In this document: positions 10,062 to 22,043 of the stretch, in pieces
Numbering within the stretch: position 1 is the stretch's first letter
Layout: each line of letters opens with the position of its first letter
NCBI GenBank assembly: GCA_019828595.1
Contig: JAHQRK010000008.1
Coordinates: 1,364,001-1,428,000 of the forward strand
Reading direction: 5' to 3'
Length of the DNA: 64,000 bases
Source of the DNA: Aphanomyces cochlioides
Lineage: Eukaryota; Oomycota; Saprolegniomycetes; Saprolegniales; Verrucalvaceae
Made by a program: the position numbers and the translations under genes
Notes under the pieces: model-generated
Seen by the model: the letters and a program-made list of their open reading frames with translations, nothing else
What the model was told of the DNA's origin: nothing
The model's database searches: none

Positions 10062-12405
10062 CAGAAAAACCTGCTAGTTTAAACACCTCGGATAGCTAAA
10101 CGCCTTTCGAACTGACCAGGTTTTCAATCCACGGACAGATTTCCATACCATAAATGATTTGTAAGTTGGGACTTCTGAGAAATCCGATGGAGCGCTACAC
10201 TCTATAATTTCATATTTGGAAATTTAACTAAATTATTTAATTTGACAAGTAACAAGAATATACGATTCAAGATCACTTGCAATTCGCCAACGGGGAATTC
10301 ATCCTAACAGTGGACCAAAATTGAGAGATATGTTGTACTGGGGGTATTTTCAAAGAACCGAAATCCGGTCGTCAGAAAAGTGGTCAATACCACTTGATGG
10401 ATATCAAACTTGCCATCAATCAATCATTGTCAAGTTGCTTCACATTCCGCAGTCGGCTCGAGTTCACTTTGAAATTTCATGTTCTCTTGACAGTGTAGTA
10501 TTTTTAGAGTGCAAATTATATTTGGAATTTAATGTGTGGTCTATTTTGGATTTCTTGGCAACGAACATTCTGCGTCAAAAGGCCCGCGATCCTAGTAGTC
10601 ATGAGACCGCCTCGGCCTCGCTCATGATATTGCTAGGCCAGATACCGGCGTGCGAATGTGCCAAGGATCCATACCATTTGCAAACATTCTGAACAACAGT
10701 TCAAACAAGATTGACAATGCATGACTTGATATTACGTTATGAACTAGCTATCCACACTCCAATCGGCATTGTTGTTTCCGTGTCAAACTATTGCTTCGCA
10801 CGTAATTTCTCGGAAAGCTGCATCTGATGCATCATGACCCAGGATTCTGCATTTTTGAAAGCCGTTGATAATTGTCTGGCGTGGCAAATTGTCCCAAACT
10901 TCCTTCACTCACTCGACGAGATCAAACTTTGATGGACACTCAAGTTGACGTTGGCCTTGACCAAGGTATTTGATGGATTCGGCTAAGTGACCGAGCCACT
11001 TCTGTCGTAGGCCACTCTTGAACGGTCGCATCCAAGCAACGTCCGCTGACTGGCACTTCCAAGTAAAGGTTGGCGGTATTTTTCCAAGAATGACTGAAAG
11101 CTCAGTCACGCATTGAACAACCTCGCTAATGAAATGTACACTGAAGTCATCCCAAAGGAGCAGCACATTGGGTAACGTCTTACCTTTTCGATATCCAAAA
11201 TGGTATTGTAGGAAAGCAACTGATATCAAGCTGTTCCACCATGCGCTGGGGTTCCCGTAGATTTCGCTTGGGTGTCGTTCGTGCAATTCTTCAATTTCAG
11301 CCCAAATTTTGGTGCCAAAGCCATGTCGTTGTTCATTTCTCGCGAACAACAGTTTCAAGTTTGGAAGCCGTTGTTTTGAGCACAAGGAACAATGGATACT
11401 TTGTGCCTTTCGAGTCGGCCAAGAGCATTGCTGTCATTCTGTCTTTTTCATGCCCAGTGCTCTTGATCCATATGTGCTTTGCCCCCTTTGCGTGGATAGT
11501 TTTCTCAGGTACAATTTCGTAGTTCACGGCTGTTTGATCGGCATTGTAGATTTCAACGATATTCTTTTCCAATATGAGATTCATGATTTCGTTCGAAAAG
11601 CGTTCCAAGGCAGCTTCACCGTTTTCTTCGCTATTCAATCCAGACCTTCCCTTCATTCGCATTGACAGTCGCCAACGGTCCATGAAACTGTTTACCCAGC
11701 GCGTACTGGCCTTGAGCTGGTGAGTAGAAAGACCACTTGCAGCTGCGATTTCAAGGGCTTTAGCAGCGACAAACTTTCGACTGACTGGTATGCCTTCTTG
11801 ACGGAGGTTCAGCACCCAAGTAGCAATTTTCTCCTCTTGCTCTTTCTTTAATGTCGTTGCCGAAAACATTGCTCGGTTTGTCTTCATGTACTTCGTTGCA
11901 GGATCTGTGCCCTTCTTCTCGATATTGTCTCGGTCTTTCTGCCAGCGAGCAATTCTTTTCCATTGCAACTTCCTTGAGGCGCCAATGAGCTGTCCAAAGA
12001 AAGTTTCTATTGCGTTGTTAATTGAATGTTCTCTTGCATAATTGATAATTGCAAGTATTTTTTCGTAGGTATAGTACGAGCACTGATGTTTTGGTGGTTT
12101 TCGTTGAGTCTTCTTTATTGACGATCGTCCCTTTGCCGCTCTGTGTGGCACGTCGTGGTTGACTAGCGCCATGAATTCAAATTATCCACACCAAGTTTGA
12201 AATAGACCTCTCAATGTCTTATATATCAATTTTACAAGTTAATAGTGCGCAAGGGGGAATCTTCAATAACTATATCCAAATATTATTAAATGATAGAGTT
12301 TTCGAGAAGTCCCAACTTACAAGTCATTTATGGTATATGTCGACCCTGGTAGATTGAACAAAAACCTCTCATGCTAAACGAAGTAATTTGATCTAATATG
12401 AGTTG
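10062..12405 (-). mobile_element. Decayed pogo/Tigger-type Tc1-mariner element
   Basis: The strongest inverted match is ATAAATGATTTGTAAGTTGG followed by GACTTCT on the left (from 10149) and its complement on the right (about 12305-12335). Weaker pairing continues outward to a CAG...TA boundary on both sides, with TA dinucleotides at 10060-10061 and 12406-12407 as the likely target duplication. The length of about 2.34 kb and the minus-strand DDE_1 transposase fit the pogo/Tigger class. The outer boundaries are tentative because the terminal 40 bp are diverged. Confidence 0.7.
10909..12172 (-). pseudogene. Tigger/pogo transposase (CENP-B-like HTH plus DDE_1), broken
   Basis: The N-terminus is basic and is followed by a CENP-B-like helix-turn-helix region (WVNSFMDRWRLSMRMKGRSG). 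The catalytic core begins IVEIYNADQTAVNYEIVP with the first Asp, then HEKDRMTAMLLADSKGTKYP. The frame changes between 11333 and 11385 and resumes with RHGFGTKIWAEI and LPNVLLLWDDFSVH (second Asp). The frame stops at a TGA at 10909 although homologous-looking sequence (W-D-N-L-P-R-Q-T-I) continues to about 10790, so this is also a nonsense mutation. Enzyme function is lost as read. Confidence 0.82.
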
Positions 12406-12465
12406 TACTACGTAACGTCAGAACACATCGTTGGTTAGCCACACATTGTTAGTCTTGGTGGAAGG

Positions 12466-12576
12466 ATGGTCGACTTGAGCATGGAAGACAAAGTCACCAT
12501 GCTGAAGATGATCGATGAAGGCACCCCATACGAAGACATCAAGAAGCGCTTCAAGTGCTCGGTTGAGACAGAGTAG
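12466..12576 (+). pseudogene. Orphan N-terminal HTH fragment of a CENP-B/Tigger-like transposase
   Basis: A 36-codon open frame reads LSMEDKVTMLKMIDEGTPYE then DIKKRFKCSVE. This resembles the psq/CENP-B N-terminal HTH of oomycete Tigger-type proteins. It stops at a TAG that opens a short tandem duplication. It is in the opposite orientation to the neighbouring pogo element, so it is a separate remnant. Confidence 0.5.
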
Positions 12577-12613
12577 AGTGTATTGATTGATAGAGTAGAG
12601 TGTATTGATTGAT
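12571..12613. repeat. Two-copy 22-bp tandem duplication
   Basis: GAGTAGAGTGTATTGATTGA occurs twice with a 22-bp period. The first copy contains the stop codon of the orphan HTH fragment, so the duplication may mark the truncation point. Confidence 0.7.
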
Positions 12614-12619
12614 GAACGA

Positions 12620-13332
12620 CAGACGTTACTTATGGAAATTACTTGGAAATGTCCTGATACCGTACGGTAAATTAGTAACTTGAAATTTGTATGCCTATAC
12701 AAACGCTTCGATAAAGCTATAGCTGAACACCTTTGGAATTGAACAAGAATCCCACTCCACCGCGCGTTGTTCAAACAAGCAGGTTTATCTGTAGTATGTT
12801 TGTCAGTGCATCCAGCCACATGGCTTCAATTGACAAATTACATCCAAAAGTCCAGCAAGTACCGGTACACATGCGGCTCCCGTGTCGTCATGCTCTTGTA
12901 CCATTCGAAAACAAGGTCGACACGTTTGAAAGGGCGAGCGAAAAGCAGTTGAACGACCATCCTGATCAGCATATCCTGCATCCTTGGAGCTAAATCTCTG
13001 AGGAATGCAAAGTGCGATCTCGTGGTTGTCGTCACGTTGTCAAGGTGTGACAAAGTTCACTTTACAGTTTTATGTGAATTTTTGTATACCATGTGGCCTG
13101 TCAGTAACTTTCCAGTGGCCCATCCATACCAAAGTCCATCGTGAAATAATCGTCCCAATTTGCACTGGATTTTCCATTATAAATCCGAATTTCAAATTTA
13201 AAATTGAGTTTTGTATAGAAAATAATCCGAATGGACTGAATTAACCCTTTTGGACGCCATATCCTAAGCGAAGACCAGCTTGTATGGCCAACATGTTGGC
13301 AACATGGTTTCGCCAGCAATTTGACATTCGCC
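12620..13332. other. Intergenic region upstream of the TKL kinase
   Basis: No frame here is convincing. The last part, up to 13332, is the 5' region of the kinase. A minus-strand frame at 12838-13053 was considered but has no recognisable family. Confidence 0.5.
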
Positions 13333-15328
13333 ATGAAGTTGACGGGTGTCATTGTCGCTGCGATCTTGGCTCTCGATGGAGTCGATGGCCAAGCTGACTG
13401 CGACACTTTGCAATCGTCGTATACGCAGAAACACAGTGCATGCAAGGCCACGCAGGTTTCGCCGCTCAATGCGACGCTCTATTGCGCCCAAACAGCGTGC
13501 CAAGAGTCCTTGCAGCTCTACAACAATCTCCTCTCTGCGTCGTGTGCTCTAAATGCGAGTGATCTCCCCGCGGTACGTCCTACATGTCGCTGAAATTCAT
13601 GCTGATGTTGATATGAAATAGCTCAGTCTCGCCGCGTCGCCATACTTGTCGCCACTGTTTTGTGTTGCCGAATGCGTTGATGCCTTTACACAAATGCAAA
13701 CCGCCCAAACGCAATGCCAACAGTCGACTGGAACCGTCAAGACGACGGCACAGTGCCAAGGCTGTCAGAATTACTTTCGAACGCTGCCCACACTTCTGTC
13801 CAACTGCAAGTACAATTCCACGCTCCAGCTCATGAAGGAAATCGTGAATAAAGACCAGCTTCAGTGTGATACGTCCGTCAATGCCTCAACGAACACTCGT
13901 ACGCCTCATTTTCAGCCACTTTGTATCTAAAAGACTTTGATAGGCACAGGGTCGTCCAGTGTATCTCCCTTTGTGATTTGTGGTGTTGGCGGTGGTATCG
14001 TCGTCCTTGCTCTTGTTGTTGTTCTGCAAAATCGTCGCAAGCGATTCCTCCATGTATTTCAAACCATGACGCTTCGGTACAAGCTTCGCCCCCTTGAGGC
14101 TTTTAGCTAAGTCCATCATTGTCATTTAGAAACAAGGGAAAGAAAGTCCCAGCAACAGGATCCAAGAAAGCACCTTACCAGGCGTATGAAATCCCCAACG
14201 ATGTGCGCTATGATCCAGAGATGGCCAAGTTCTGGCATCCACAAAACAAACTCTCGCAAATTACATTGCGCTCGAAAGGTAGTTCTCTTATCAATGCTCT
14301 CCATGAGGAATCATGTTGAAAATCATATCCAGGTGGCTTTGGGATGGTATTTAGCGCGACGTTGGACACAGGCGGCAGCCAAGGAAAGATACGCGTTGCT
14401 TTGAAACAATTGCTGCCATCTCGGACGCATGATGTCGAGCAAATTGAGCAATTTATGAATGAAATCCGTCTCGCTGCTCAGTTGGATCATCCTAATATTG
14501 TCCCGTTTGTCGGCATGACATGGTCTACCCTTCAGGTACAGTGAGTAGCTTCACTATGGCATTCATTTTACAACTTCCTCTCTTGTGAACATTTAACTTA
14601 CATTTTTCTCTCCCTAGGATTTGTCCATGATCACGGCGTACATGTCGAATGGAGATCTCTTTAAACTGCTGCGCGCCGAGCACAAGAAGCCCGCAGCCAA
14701 GCGCTCATTGAGCTGGAGCGTTGCCAAAGCCTGTAACAAACTCAGCATTGCGGCCAATGTCATGGACGCCATCGCCTACCTCCATGGTTGTAATCCATCT
14801 GTGATTCACCGCGATCTCAAGTCGAAGAATGTCCTCTTGGACGACAATTTCCGCGCACATGTGACGGATTTCGGCGTTTCCCGTGAAAGCGCGTTGGGTG
14901 TCGATGCGATCATGACCGCACGCGTTGGCACGTCGGCGTGGATTGCGCCGGAAGTCCTCCGCGGGGAAAAGTACACGCACCAAGCTGACATGTACTCGTT
15001 TGGCGTGCTGCTTTCAGAGCTTGACACGCTTCAAGAACCTTATAAAGACGCGACGCTCCAGCCAGAAGTCGCTGGCATGAAGCCTGGTAAACTTGCCGCC
15101 CGCGTCGCCCAAGGCAAGATCACACCAGCATTTTCGCCTGATGTGCCGTCGTACATCCTCTCCATTGCGCAGCGCTGCTTGGCCTACGACTTTAACCAGC
15201 GTCCTTCGGCCATGCAAGTTGCCATGGAAATGAATTCGTTCCTCATTCAAGACCACCAACGCATATCGCACTTTCCACCACCTGCGTCGATCAATGGGTC
15301 GTCTGACAATGCATATGCGGCGTTGTAA
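13333..15328 (+). CDS. Single-pass membrane TKL-type Ser/Thr protein kinase with Cys-rich ectodomain
   Basis: Six exons of 570 aa, all junctions GT-AG and phase-consistent: 13333-13572, 13622-13898, 13944-14076, 14130-14278, 14333-14535, 14618-15328. The start MKLTGVIVAAILALDGVDGQ is a signal peptide. About 170 residues of Cys-rich ectodomain follow (first Cys pairs near DCDTLQSSY and KHSACKA), with several N-x-S/T sites. A membrane helix (FVICGVGGGIVVLALVVVL) and a stop-transfer NRRKR come next. The kinase domain has the glycine loop GGFGMVF, VALKQLLP with the ATP-binding Lys, the C-helix Glu in FMNEIRLAAQL, HRDLKSKNVLL, DFGVSRE, GTSAWIAPEVL and DMYSFGVLLSEL. All catalytic residues are present, so it should be active. 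Such TKL receptor-like kinases are expanded in saprolegnialeans. The ligand is unknown. One acceptor (TAG at 13941-13943) has a possible upstream alternative. Confidence 0.92.
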
Positions 15329-15366
15329 TTTATGAATATTCATCCTCGTCATTTTCTACTCGTCTT

Positions 15367-18300
15367 CTAGCTCATCAGGGCCGACAGAATCTCCTGGTCC
15401 GATTCTGCCAGCGACGTCCATGCGGCTTGAACAATCTGAGGTGGAATTGTGGCTTGGATTTGCAGTAGCACCGTCTGAAATTGAGCCTTCGTGTCGGTTT
15501 CGACGATCGGTTCGTCCACTTCTTCATCCAAAGCGGCAATATCCGCGAGCTTCTTCAACATTACAGGCAAACGGGCATAGTTTTCGCCAAGGAGATCCAT
15601 ATTCGTCGACAGAAGCATCGAGACAAAGTCTTGATGGACTGCACGGGCTTCAATCACGTCTGACTGGAGAGGAAGGCAATTCAACCTGCAAAAGTACAAG
15701 TTAAAGAATGTTTTTTTCACAAGGAAATCGATTACCAGAGGCCAAGAAGCGTCGAGACGTCGACGAGATGCGCCCGATACATGCAGAATTTACCAACGGC
15801 CGAGACGCAATTATCCCGAGCAGCAGCTTGTTCCGTCTCGACTTGATCATGTTCCTAATATCGGATTTCAACAACCACACTTGGTCAAAATTGAATACCA
15901 GTGCTTGAATGCAAGTCCAAACGCGTTGGAGCGTCGCAACGCAATGTGATTCAAATCCAGGTCCTCCAAATTGAGCACAAACACCAGCACCATATGCAGC
16001 AGCTCGAATAACACTCGGGTGGCTGTCTTCCAAGCTCTAGAATAAGGTGTCAAGCATGAAAATTGCAGTAATACAGTGTCGTACATTCCACAAATGTGGC
16101 AATAGAGTTGTCAGAAGCGTTTCAGCGCCGCCATATTCAAGCATGTCATCAACCGTGCAAATAAAATGCGCTCGAATTGCCGCTGGAAATGAAGGTTCCA
16201 AGTACGGACTTATGCGCGGTAGAATTGCCTCGACAAACGTTGGGACGATCTCGACTTGGTATTGTTTAATGCACCATCCGATGGCATCAACGACATTTTG
16301 CAAAATTGCTTCCTAAAATGCACATTTCAATTCTCAAACATCTTTCAGTGACCATTGACCTCGTCTTCGCCGCTTACAGGCTCGTGATCTTCTTCATCTT
16401 CGTCTTCTTCATTGAATGAATTAAATGCTTGGACTTGACGCAAGACGCTAGCGTGGGCGACAGCTAGCAATTTGTCAAAGACCTATTACAAAAGTGCAAG
16501 TTTTAGCTGATAGAACTTTGTAAACAGAAAATTGTACCGTGGGAAGATGGGCAAGAGGAATGCCAAGTTTAAATCCCTTGGCCGCGCCTTCCTTGCATTC
16601 TTCGAGAACGCAAGCAATTGCTTCTGAGAGACCAACGATGCATTCCATGTCGGATTCTTCGAGTAATGCCTGAAGGAGCGGTTCAAAGCATGCTTCGAGG
16701 ACTTGTTGAGGTCCTTGCGATGTAATTTCCGAGCCAGCGACTGCAGCGTGCAGCAGCTTGGCCATCGTCAACCCGCTGATCATGCGCACAGTGTCCATGT
16801 ATTCAAAGCGCAGCAGTGGCAAAAGAACTTGCATTACCTAAGGTACAAAAAGAAATTAAATGAATCCACTTGGAGAAACATCGTACCGGTTCGATGTAGG
16901 GGACAAAAGCTCCTTGGAGATCCATTGCAAGTTGATACAACATGTTGAGGCCCAATTCTTTTTCCTGGAGCGACGACGTTTGAATTTGCAGCTTTTTTTT
17001 GCCTCGGCCTTGGATTTCCACGACGATCTCCTGAATGCCGTTGTTGCCGTGTTCGTCATCGTCATCGTCATCGTCGTCGTGAACAGTTGTTTGTTCATTC
17101 CAATCCAGCAAGACAATATCAGGCTGCGTTGCAGCTTGCTGCAGTAATTTCGGCACAATTAATGGTAAATAAGCGACGAAATCTTCCTGGAGGACGCTGC
17201 CAATTCGAACACAAGCTTGTGTTAAATATTGGACTTCGATTCCGCTGTCGTCTGTTTCATGGCGGAGTAAAATATCCATGACAACCTTGGCATCTTCGAG
17301 GAAAGCTTGTTTGCCCACGGCTTGTCCTATCAATGCAACGCATTCCATGGCTTTGCCACGCAATAAAGCGTATGGCTTTCCATGAGCTTGTGTCAAAACT
17401 TGCTTGGCGACGGGCATGAAAACATTGTAGTACAGCACAAACGCATCACCTACGACTTTGGCCACGCAAGCCACGGCGGTAATCGCTTGTTCTTGGACCT
17501 ACAGCAGCCAACAATCAAGTCTGAGCTGGAGAAGGAGCTACACACCTGGCGAGGACTCGTCTGGAGAGCTTGAAACAGCGCAGACAAGAGCGGTTCAAGT
17601 AAAGGCAAGACTAATTGAGTTCTGCAATGCTCAGGATGGCAGAAATTGCACACGACAGACGCCGCCAGACCACGATTTCGCATGACAGTCTAGAATTCAC
17701 AGTGACTTTCCAGCAATTGTTTGAGATATTATTAACCTCGTGCTCAAATAGCATTGGGATCAATGGTGGCAGCACGTCGTTGTGGTACTTGGCTTGGAAA
17801 TTCTTGCCGCGTTCCACAATGCCATAGTCTTTTGCCAAGTGGCCGATGCAGAACAAAGCAGCATGGCTAGCCACGGGCGGTCAAACCTCAATGACAAGGC
17901 ATAGAAATCGTACCGAACCCGAGGGAAGGCTGGGTCGTGCAGACTAGCAACAATACGAGGGAACCAGTTGTCCAATTCGTTGTATAAATATTCCTTGGCT
18001 CCTTCTGCCATGAGACCGATGGCGTACAAAGCAGCGTGGCGTTGTTGCCATGATGCTTTTTCATCCATGTACTGGGTAAGCCAAGGGAGAACCAGAGGCA
18101 CGAGGACTTTGCCGCCGATGGAATGCGCAACTCGATCAATGGCCGCTGCCCCTGCGTCTGTCATGCGAACACCAGTTTCATCTTTCTAATGAGCCAAATA
18201 AAGTTAAATTGAGATCGAGGTGGAATGCTCACTTGGTCGTCAAATTGATTGACCCAGTTGTCATCGTCCGGGATTTCAGCGAGGAGAACCAAGACGCAGG

Positions 18301-19428
18301 AAACGACAGCTTCCAGAAGACCTTTGGACGAACGAACGAGTTGACTCTACGATAAAAGTAAGACCATGGGGATGCAGTTTTTGCGGTGGATTACAGCGTG
18401 CTCGCAGATGGACAAGAGGCATTCCAAGGCTAGAATGCGCGTATCATTGCCAAGAATAGAAGATTGAGCGATGGAAAGCATAGCGCTAAGGAAGAACATT
18501 GACTAAAGTCGAAGCAGATGGAGAGGACTACCTGCCAAACATATCCAAATGCAGTAAGAGCAAGTTGGGATGAACTTCTGCCATTGTCAAGAACGAAGTG
18601 AGCAAGCCACGAGCACTTGATTCATCTCGCAATTGGAGAAGATGTTCTAGGATCTAGAAAAACAACGCCGACTTGTGTGAAGACAGCGGTGCCAAGGCAA
18701 CGTACTTGGAGAAATGGAGGCAAGAGCTGGGTGTATGGCTGAAGAGATTCGTTGCTTTCAAGATGAACAACAAATGCCGACAGAGCTTTCCACGACGCGA
18801 CGCGCAATTCCATCGGTGCTGACGTCGCTAAAATGGGGAATGCCTATGAGAACTATCGGGAAGTTGAAGATAGTTACATGCAACAAAGGAAGAAAAGAGA
18901 GATCCAAGTTGTTCGTGGTGAACAGTCAATTGAGCTCCGGTGTACTCCGCTAATGTACCGAGAACATCCAACGCTGTCACTTGCAATGCCTACTCGTTTG
19001 GTAAATCAATAACATGGAGAGATAAAACGTACGATATCGGAGCTTTGCGTCAAGTTGATGATGGAAGGGAGCAAGTCTGGCCAATTCGCGCCTTGGCGTG
19101 CAACTTGAGCAATCAAATGCGTGACTTTTCGTCGAATTTGAGGCTCAGTTTCGCGCACCAACGTCGACAGAAGCTGCTGTTTCATATTGGAGCGATAGGC
19201 TGCATCGTTCGCGAACCCCTCTGTTTCAAGGAGGCGACGGAGGAGGACAGGAGCAAACAAACGCGTGTCGGCGTCATCTGGATTCGATTGAATGCACGCA
19301 AGCGAGAGCAAAGCAACGGCGAGTTCCTGAGGCTGCTGGGCCTTCAATTGCGTGTATGTGGCTTCAGCCTGGCGGCGAATATCATTTTCATTGCTTAGGA
19401 GAGAGCGGATGAGCGTCGTATGCAGCAT
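15367..19428 (-). CDS. IPO5: Importin-5/Kap121-type karyopherin beta
   Basis: HEAT-repeat nuclear import receptor. The start M at 19428 begins LHTTLIRSLLSNENDIRRQA, matching the importin-beta N-terminus. An in-frame ATG 32 codons upstream adds an unlikely leader. Family landmarks in order are FAPVLLRRLLETEG, RKVTHLIAQVARQ (Arg-Lys of the N-terminal HEATs), VRHAALFCIGHLAKDYG, LLRGKAMECVALIGQAVGK, an acidic loop of eight Asp near 17060-17080, RAAAYGAGVCAQFGG, and a C-terminal SLAESDQEILSALM. About a dozen or more GT-AG introns of 40-60 bp break the gene. For example 17867-17913 joins RVR to HAALF in frame. The estimated product is about 1100 aa, the usual IPO5 size. No lesion was found. The cargo is typically ribosomal proteins and histones. 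The exon 2-3 junction near 18830-18870 was not settled. Confidence 0.9.
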
Positions 19429-20297
19429 TTGACTCCAAGTTGACCGCCAAGATCGAGCTTCTCTGTCGGGGAAATTGCTGGTTGATAAGCAAGATCGTGG
19501 GGTTTGATAAGGTGGTGAGGACATTTCATTTGTGTTAAATTTAGAAACCCCTGCACCCCTTTCAACCAGAAACCTTTATACATTTATCACTTTTATTGTC
19601 TTTTTCACCCAAATTTGCATTTTTTTACCAAAATCGAATTCTATTCCAAATCGATTCGATCATACTGAAGTCAAGTATAAATTGAAAGTATGGCAAACGT
19701 CCCAAATTAATTACACGTGTGTCTGGGTGTGTTTTGCGTGAATTAGGTAAATACTCGATTCTGATTGGCTGAGCGATTTGCAGATCGATTTGAAAAATCG
19801 ATACATTTCGGACCTCCCTCACAATTTCGAATGAAATTGACAATAAAATTTATAAAAAAATACACAATCAAAAGAGACAAAACAAAGCTAAAAATATTGT
19901 CTTTTTCACTGAAATTTGTTTGACTAAAAATTGAAATATTCTCAAATACTATTCAGGTATAGTGAGTTCAAGTGTAATGTGAAAGTACATTCAATAAAGT
20001 AAAGTTTTGAATGTGTGTTTTGTGTGTGTTTTTGTCAAGAAGACAAATACTCGATACTGATTGGCTATAGATTTCAAATAGATTTGGAAAAATAGATACA
20101 TTTTTCACCCCGTTCACAATTTAGAGTGTATATAACAATACGTAACTTCATAATCAATATTATGTAGAAAAATATATTTATTGAGTTTGGATAGACCATC
20201 TTATTATGGAACAGAACTTGAATAGGTCTATCAAATATGATACCTGTTATAATTTATTCTTAAACTGCATGAATTCATTATGATACATTGTTGGACG
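19429..20297. other. Upstream region of the importin gene, no gene seen
   Basis: AT-rich. Most of it is the old 300-bp duplication described in the next entry. The importin promoter is presumably included. Confidence 0.5.
19596..20160. repeat. Diverged tandem duplication of about 300 bp
   Basis: TTGTCTTTTTCAC occurs at 19596 and 19897. AAATACTCGATTCTGATTGG at about 19749 matches AAATACTCGATACTGATTGG at about 20045. GATACATTT followed by CACAATTT closes both copies. The offset is 296-301 bp throughout. The copies have drifted strongly. The end of copy one (19797-19850) also matches 31137-31180 in reverse orientation. Confidence 0.75.
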
Positions 20298-21844
20298 TCA
20301 AGAAGAGCTTTTCTCTTGATCGTTTTCATTCCCATCAAGGGGTAGAGTCTTGTCCATACGCTCGTCGATTGGGACTTGATTGTCGTCGCAATAGGCTTCG
20401 TATGTTGAGAAGTGTTGTTCATAATTCCCCCAGTCGGAATTGCTTGCAAATATCTGGAGTCGAGCTTCTTGAAGATACCGCAAGGGAGGCTTTTCACTGT
20501 CCAAATGATTAATACCATGCCTGCAGAGGGCTGCAGGTTTGTTGGCATCCACACAACCTCGGCAAAAACGTAATGAATGTGGTGGACATTGAGTGCACGA
20601 ATACAGAATGCCGTGGATTTCATTGATGGCAGGTGAGATGCTTCCAAAAGTCTTGAGTCCAATTTATGTCACGCATGTCGTTCTCAAATGTCAATCTCGT
20701 CGAGACTTCCAAACTCTCCAGTCTTCATCTTGAGAGCAAACAAAGCTGGTATGTATGCAATAACCTTTACAGGTGTGCGCCCTTGTTCTGTCATAAATTT
20801 CACGGCAATGCACAGACGCACGATCGTAGTCGTGACTGCCTCCACTGGACTTGCCGTTCTGCCGTTGGGGTTGTGAAATTTTGTGATACAAAACGGTAAA
20901 ATAGCGTTACCGCTCTGCCGTTGGGGATGGTCTAAGTACATGAGTCCCAGCAGTCGATTGCCTACGCATATGATCGTGAGCACCATAGCATCCATAAAAC
21001 GAACAAGACTCGGCAACAATAAGGCTGGTCGTTTTGTGCTTGAGGCAATCCAAAAGAAGTTCCTCTGCCGCTTCATATTTGCCCTGGAGACGATAGATGT
21101 CGGCCAAACCTGTTTGAACAATTAGCGTCGTCGCGTGATCTGGCCCAAGCATGCGTTGGTAAGCTTCAAAGGTTTCTTTTGCGTGAGTTTCCGCTGATGT
21201 GAAGTCGCCCAGCTTGACGTAAACCATGCCGATATTATGTTGCATCCGATACGAGTCAGGATGGTCTTTACCAAGGGTGCGTCTCTGAATTGCATAGCAA
21301 CGTAAATTCCACTCGAGAGCTTCCTTGACTTTGTTTTGCATTCTCAGTGCATTGCCAATTTGAGACATCGTTTCACATGTCCAGAGGTGTTCTTCCCTAA
21401 GTAGTCGGCGTCGTCATTCAAAGCAGTCCGCCAAAAGCTCCACGGCCAAATCGTACTTGCCATGACTAGAGTTTCTTCGTGGTCTTTCGAGCGAAGCTCA
21501 ATTTGATGGTCGAGGGCTTCGAGACACATGAATTCGATTTGGTCAAGAGGAAATCCTTGATACATTCGAATAGTGGCAAGTTGCGCAAGGGCCTTCGACG
21601 TCCCAGGAAACTGTTCACCCTTAGATATCATAGCATGCTTGAGATGGAACAGCAGCTTCATTGAAATCGCCTTTTGTTGCGGTAAGTTCTGCTTTGGTGT
21701 ATAGCCATTCTGCTTGTGTTTCCAGAGATAATGCTTGGTCAATTTGCTTGTCCACTGTAATTGAAGCATCCACTTTCCAATTGCATCAAACACCATGCGA
21801 TCCAATTTTGTAACAGTGATTATGCGGCTCGATCTGCAAACCAC
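20298..21844 (-). pseudogene. 5'-truncated paralogue of the SHAW-TPR-zinc-finger gene
   Basis: It starts abruptly at a segment matching the middle of the next gene (VTKLDRMVFDAIGKW against FTKLDRMVFEAIEKW). TPR-type helices follow (DSYRMQHNIGMVYVKLGDF, TGLADIYRLQGKYEAAEELL), then VIAYIPALFALKMKTGEF, a Cys/His cluster, and the tail EKPPLRYLQEARLQIFASN with EAYCDDNQVPIDERM. The frames change several times (near 21390, 21000 and 20700) and some changes may be introns. The whole N-terminal SHAW domain is missing. It shares tail order with the downstream-located full copy, so it looks like the product of a tandem duplication followed by truncation. Confidence 0.7.
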
Positions 21845-22043
21845 GCGTAAGATTCAGTGTATTGATGACATTGTTCAGAAACAGTTCAAGTGTCACGAAA
21901 ATTATGTCGACTATAGATGCACATTCGTTCAGCAATATGTGCGAACCCTACGAGGCTCCCTGTCAGTCTCATTACCAAAGCAGTTTTGCACAAAGCTTTG
22001 TAGGAAAACATTACATTTTCGAATATGCTCTGGTCCAAAATAC

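Noticed and set aside
12838..13053. Minus-strand 71-codon frame
   Set aside because: Composition is protein-like but there is no partner exon and no recognised family.
17860..17920. Apparent frameshift in importin-5 after PRVR
   Set aside because: A 47-bp intron (17867-17913) joins RVR to HAALFCIGHL in frame.
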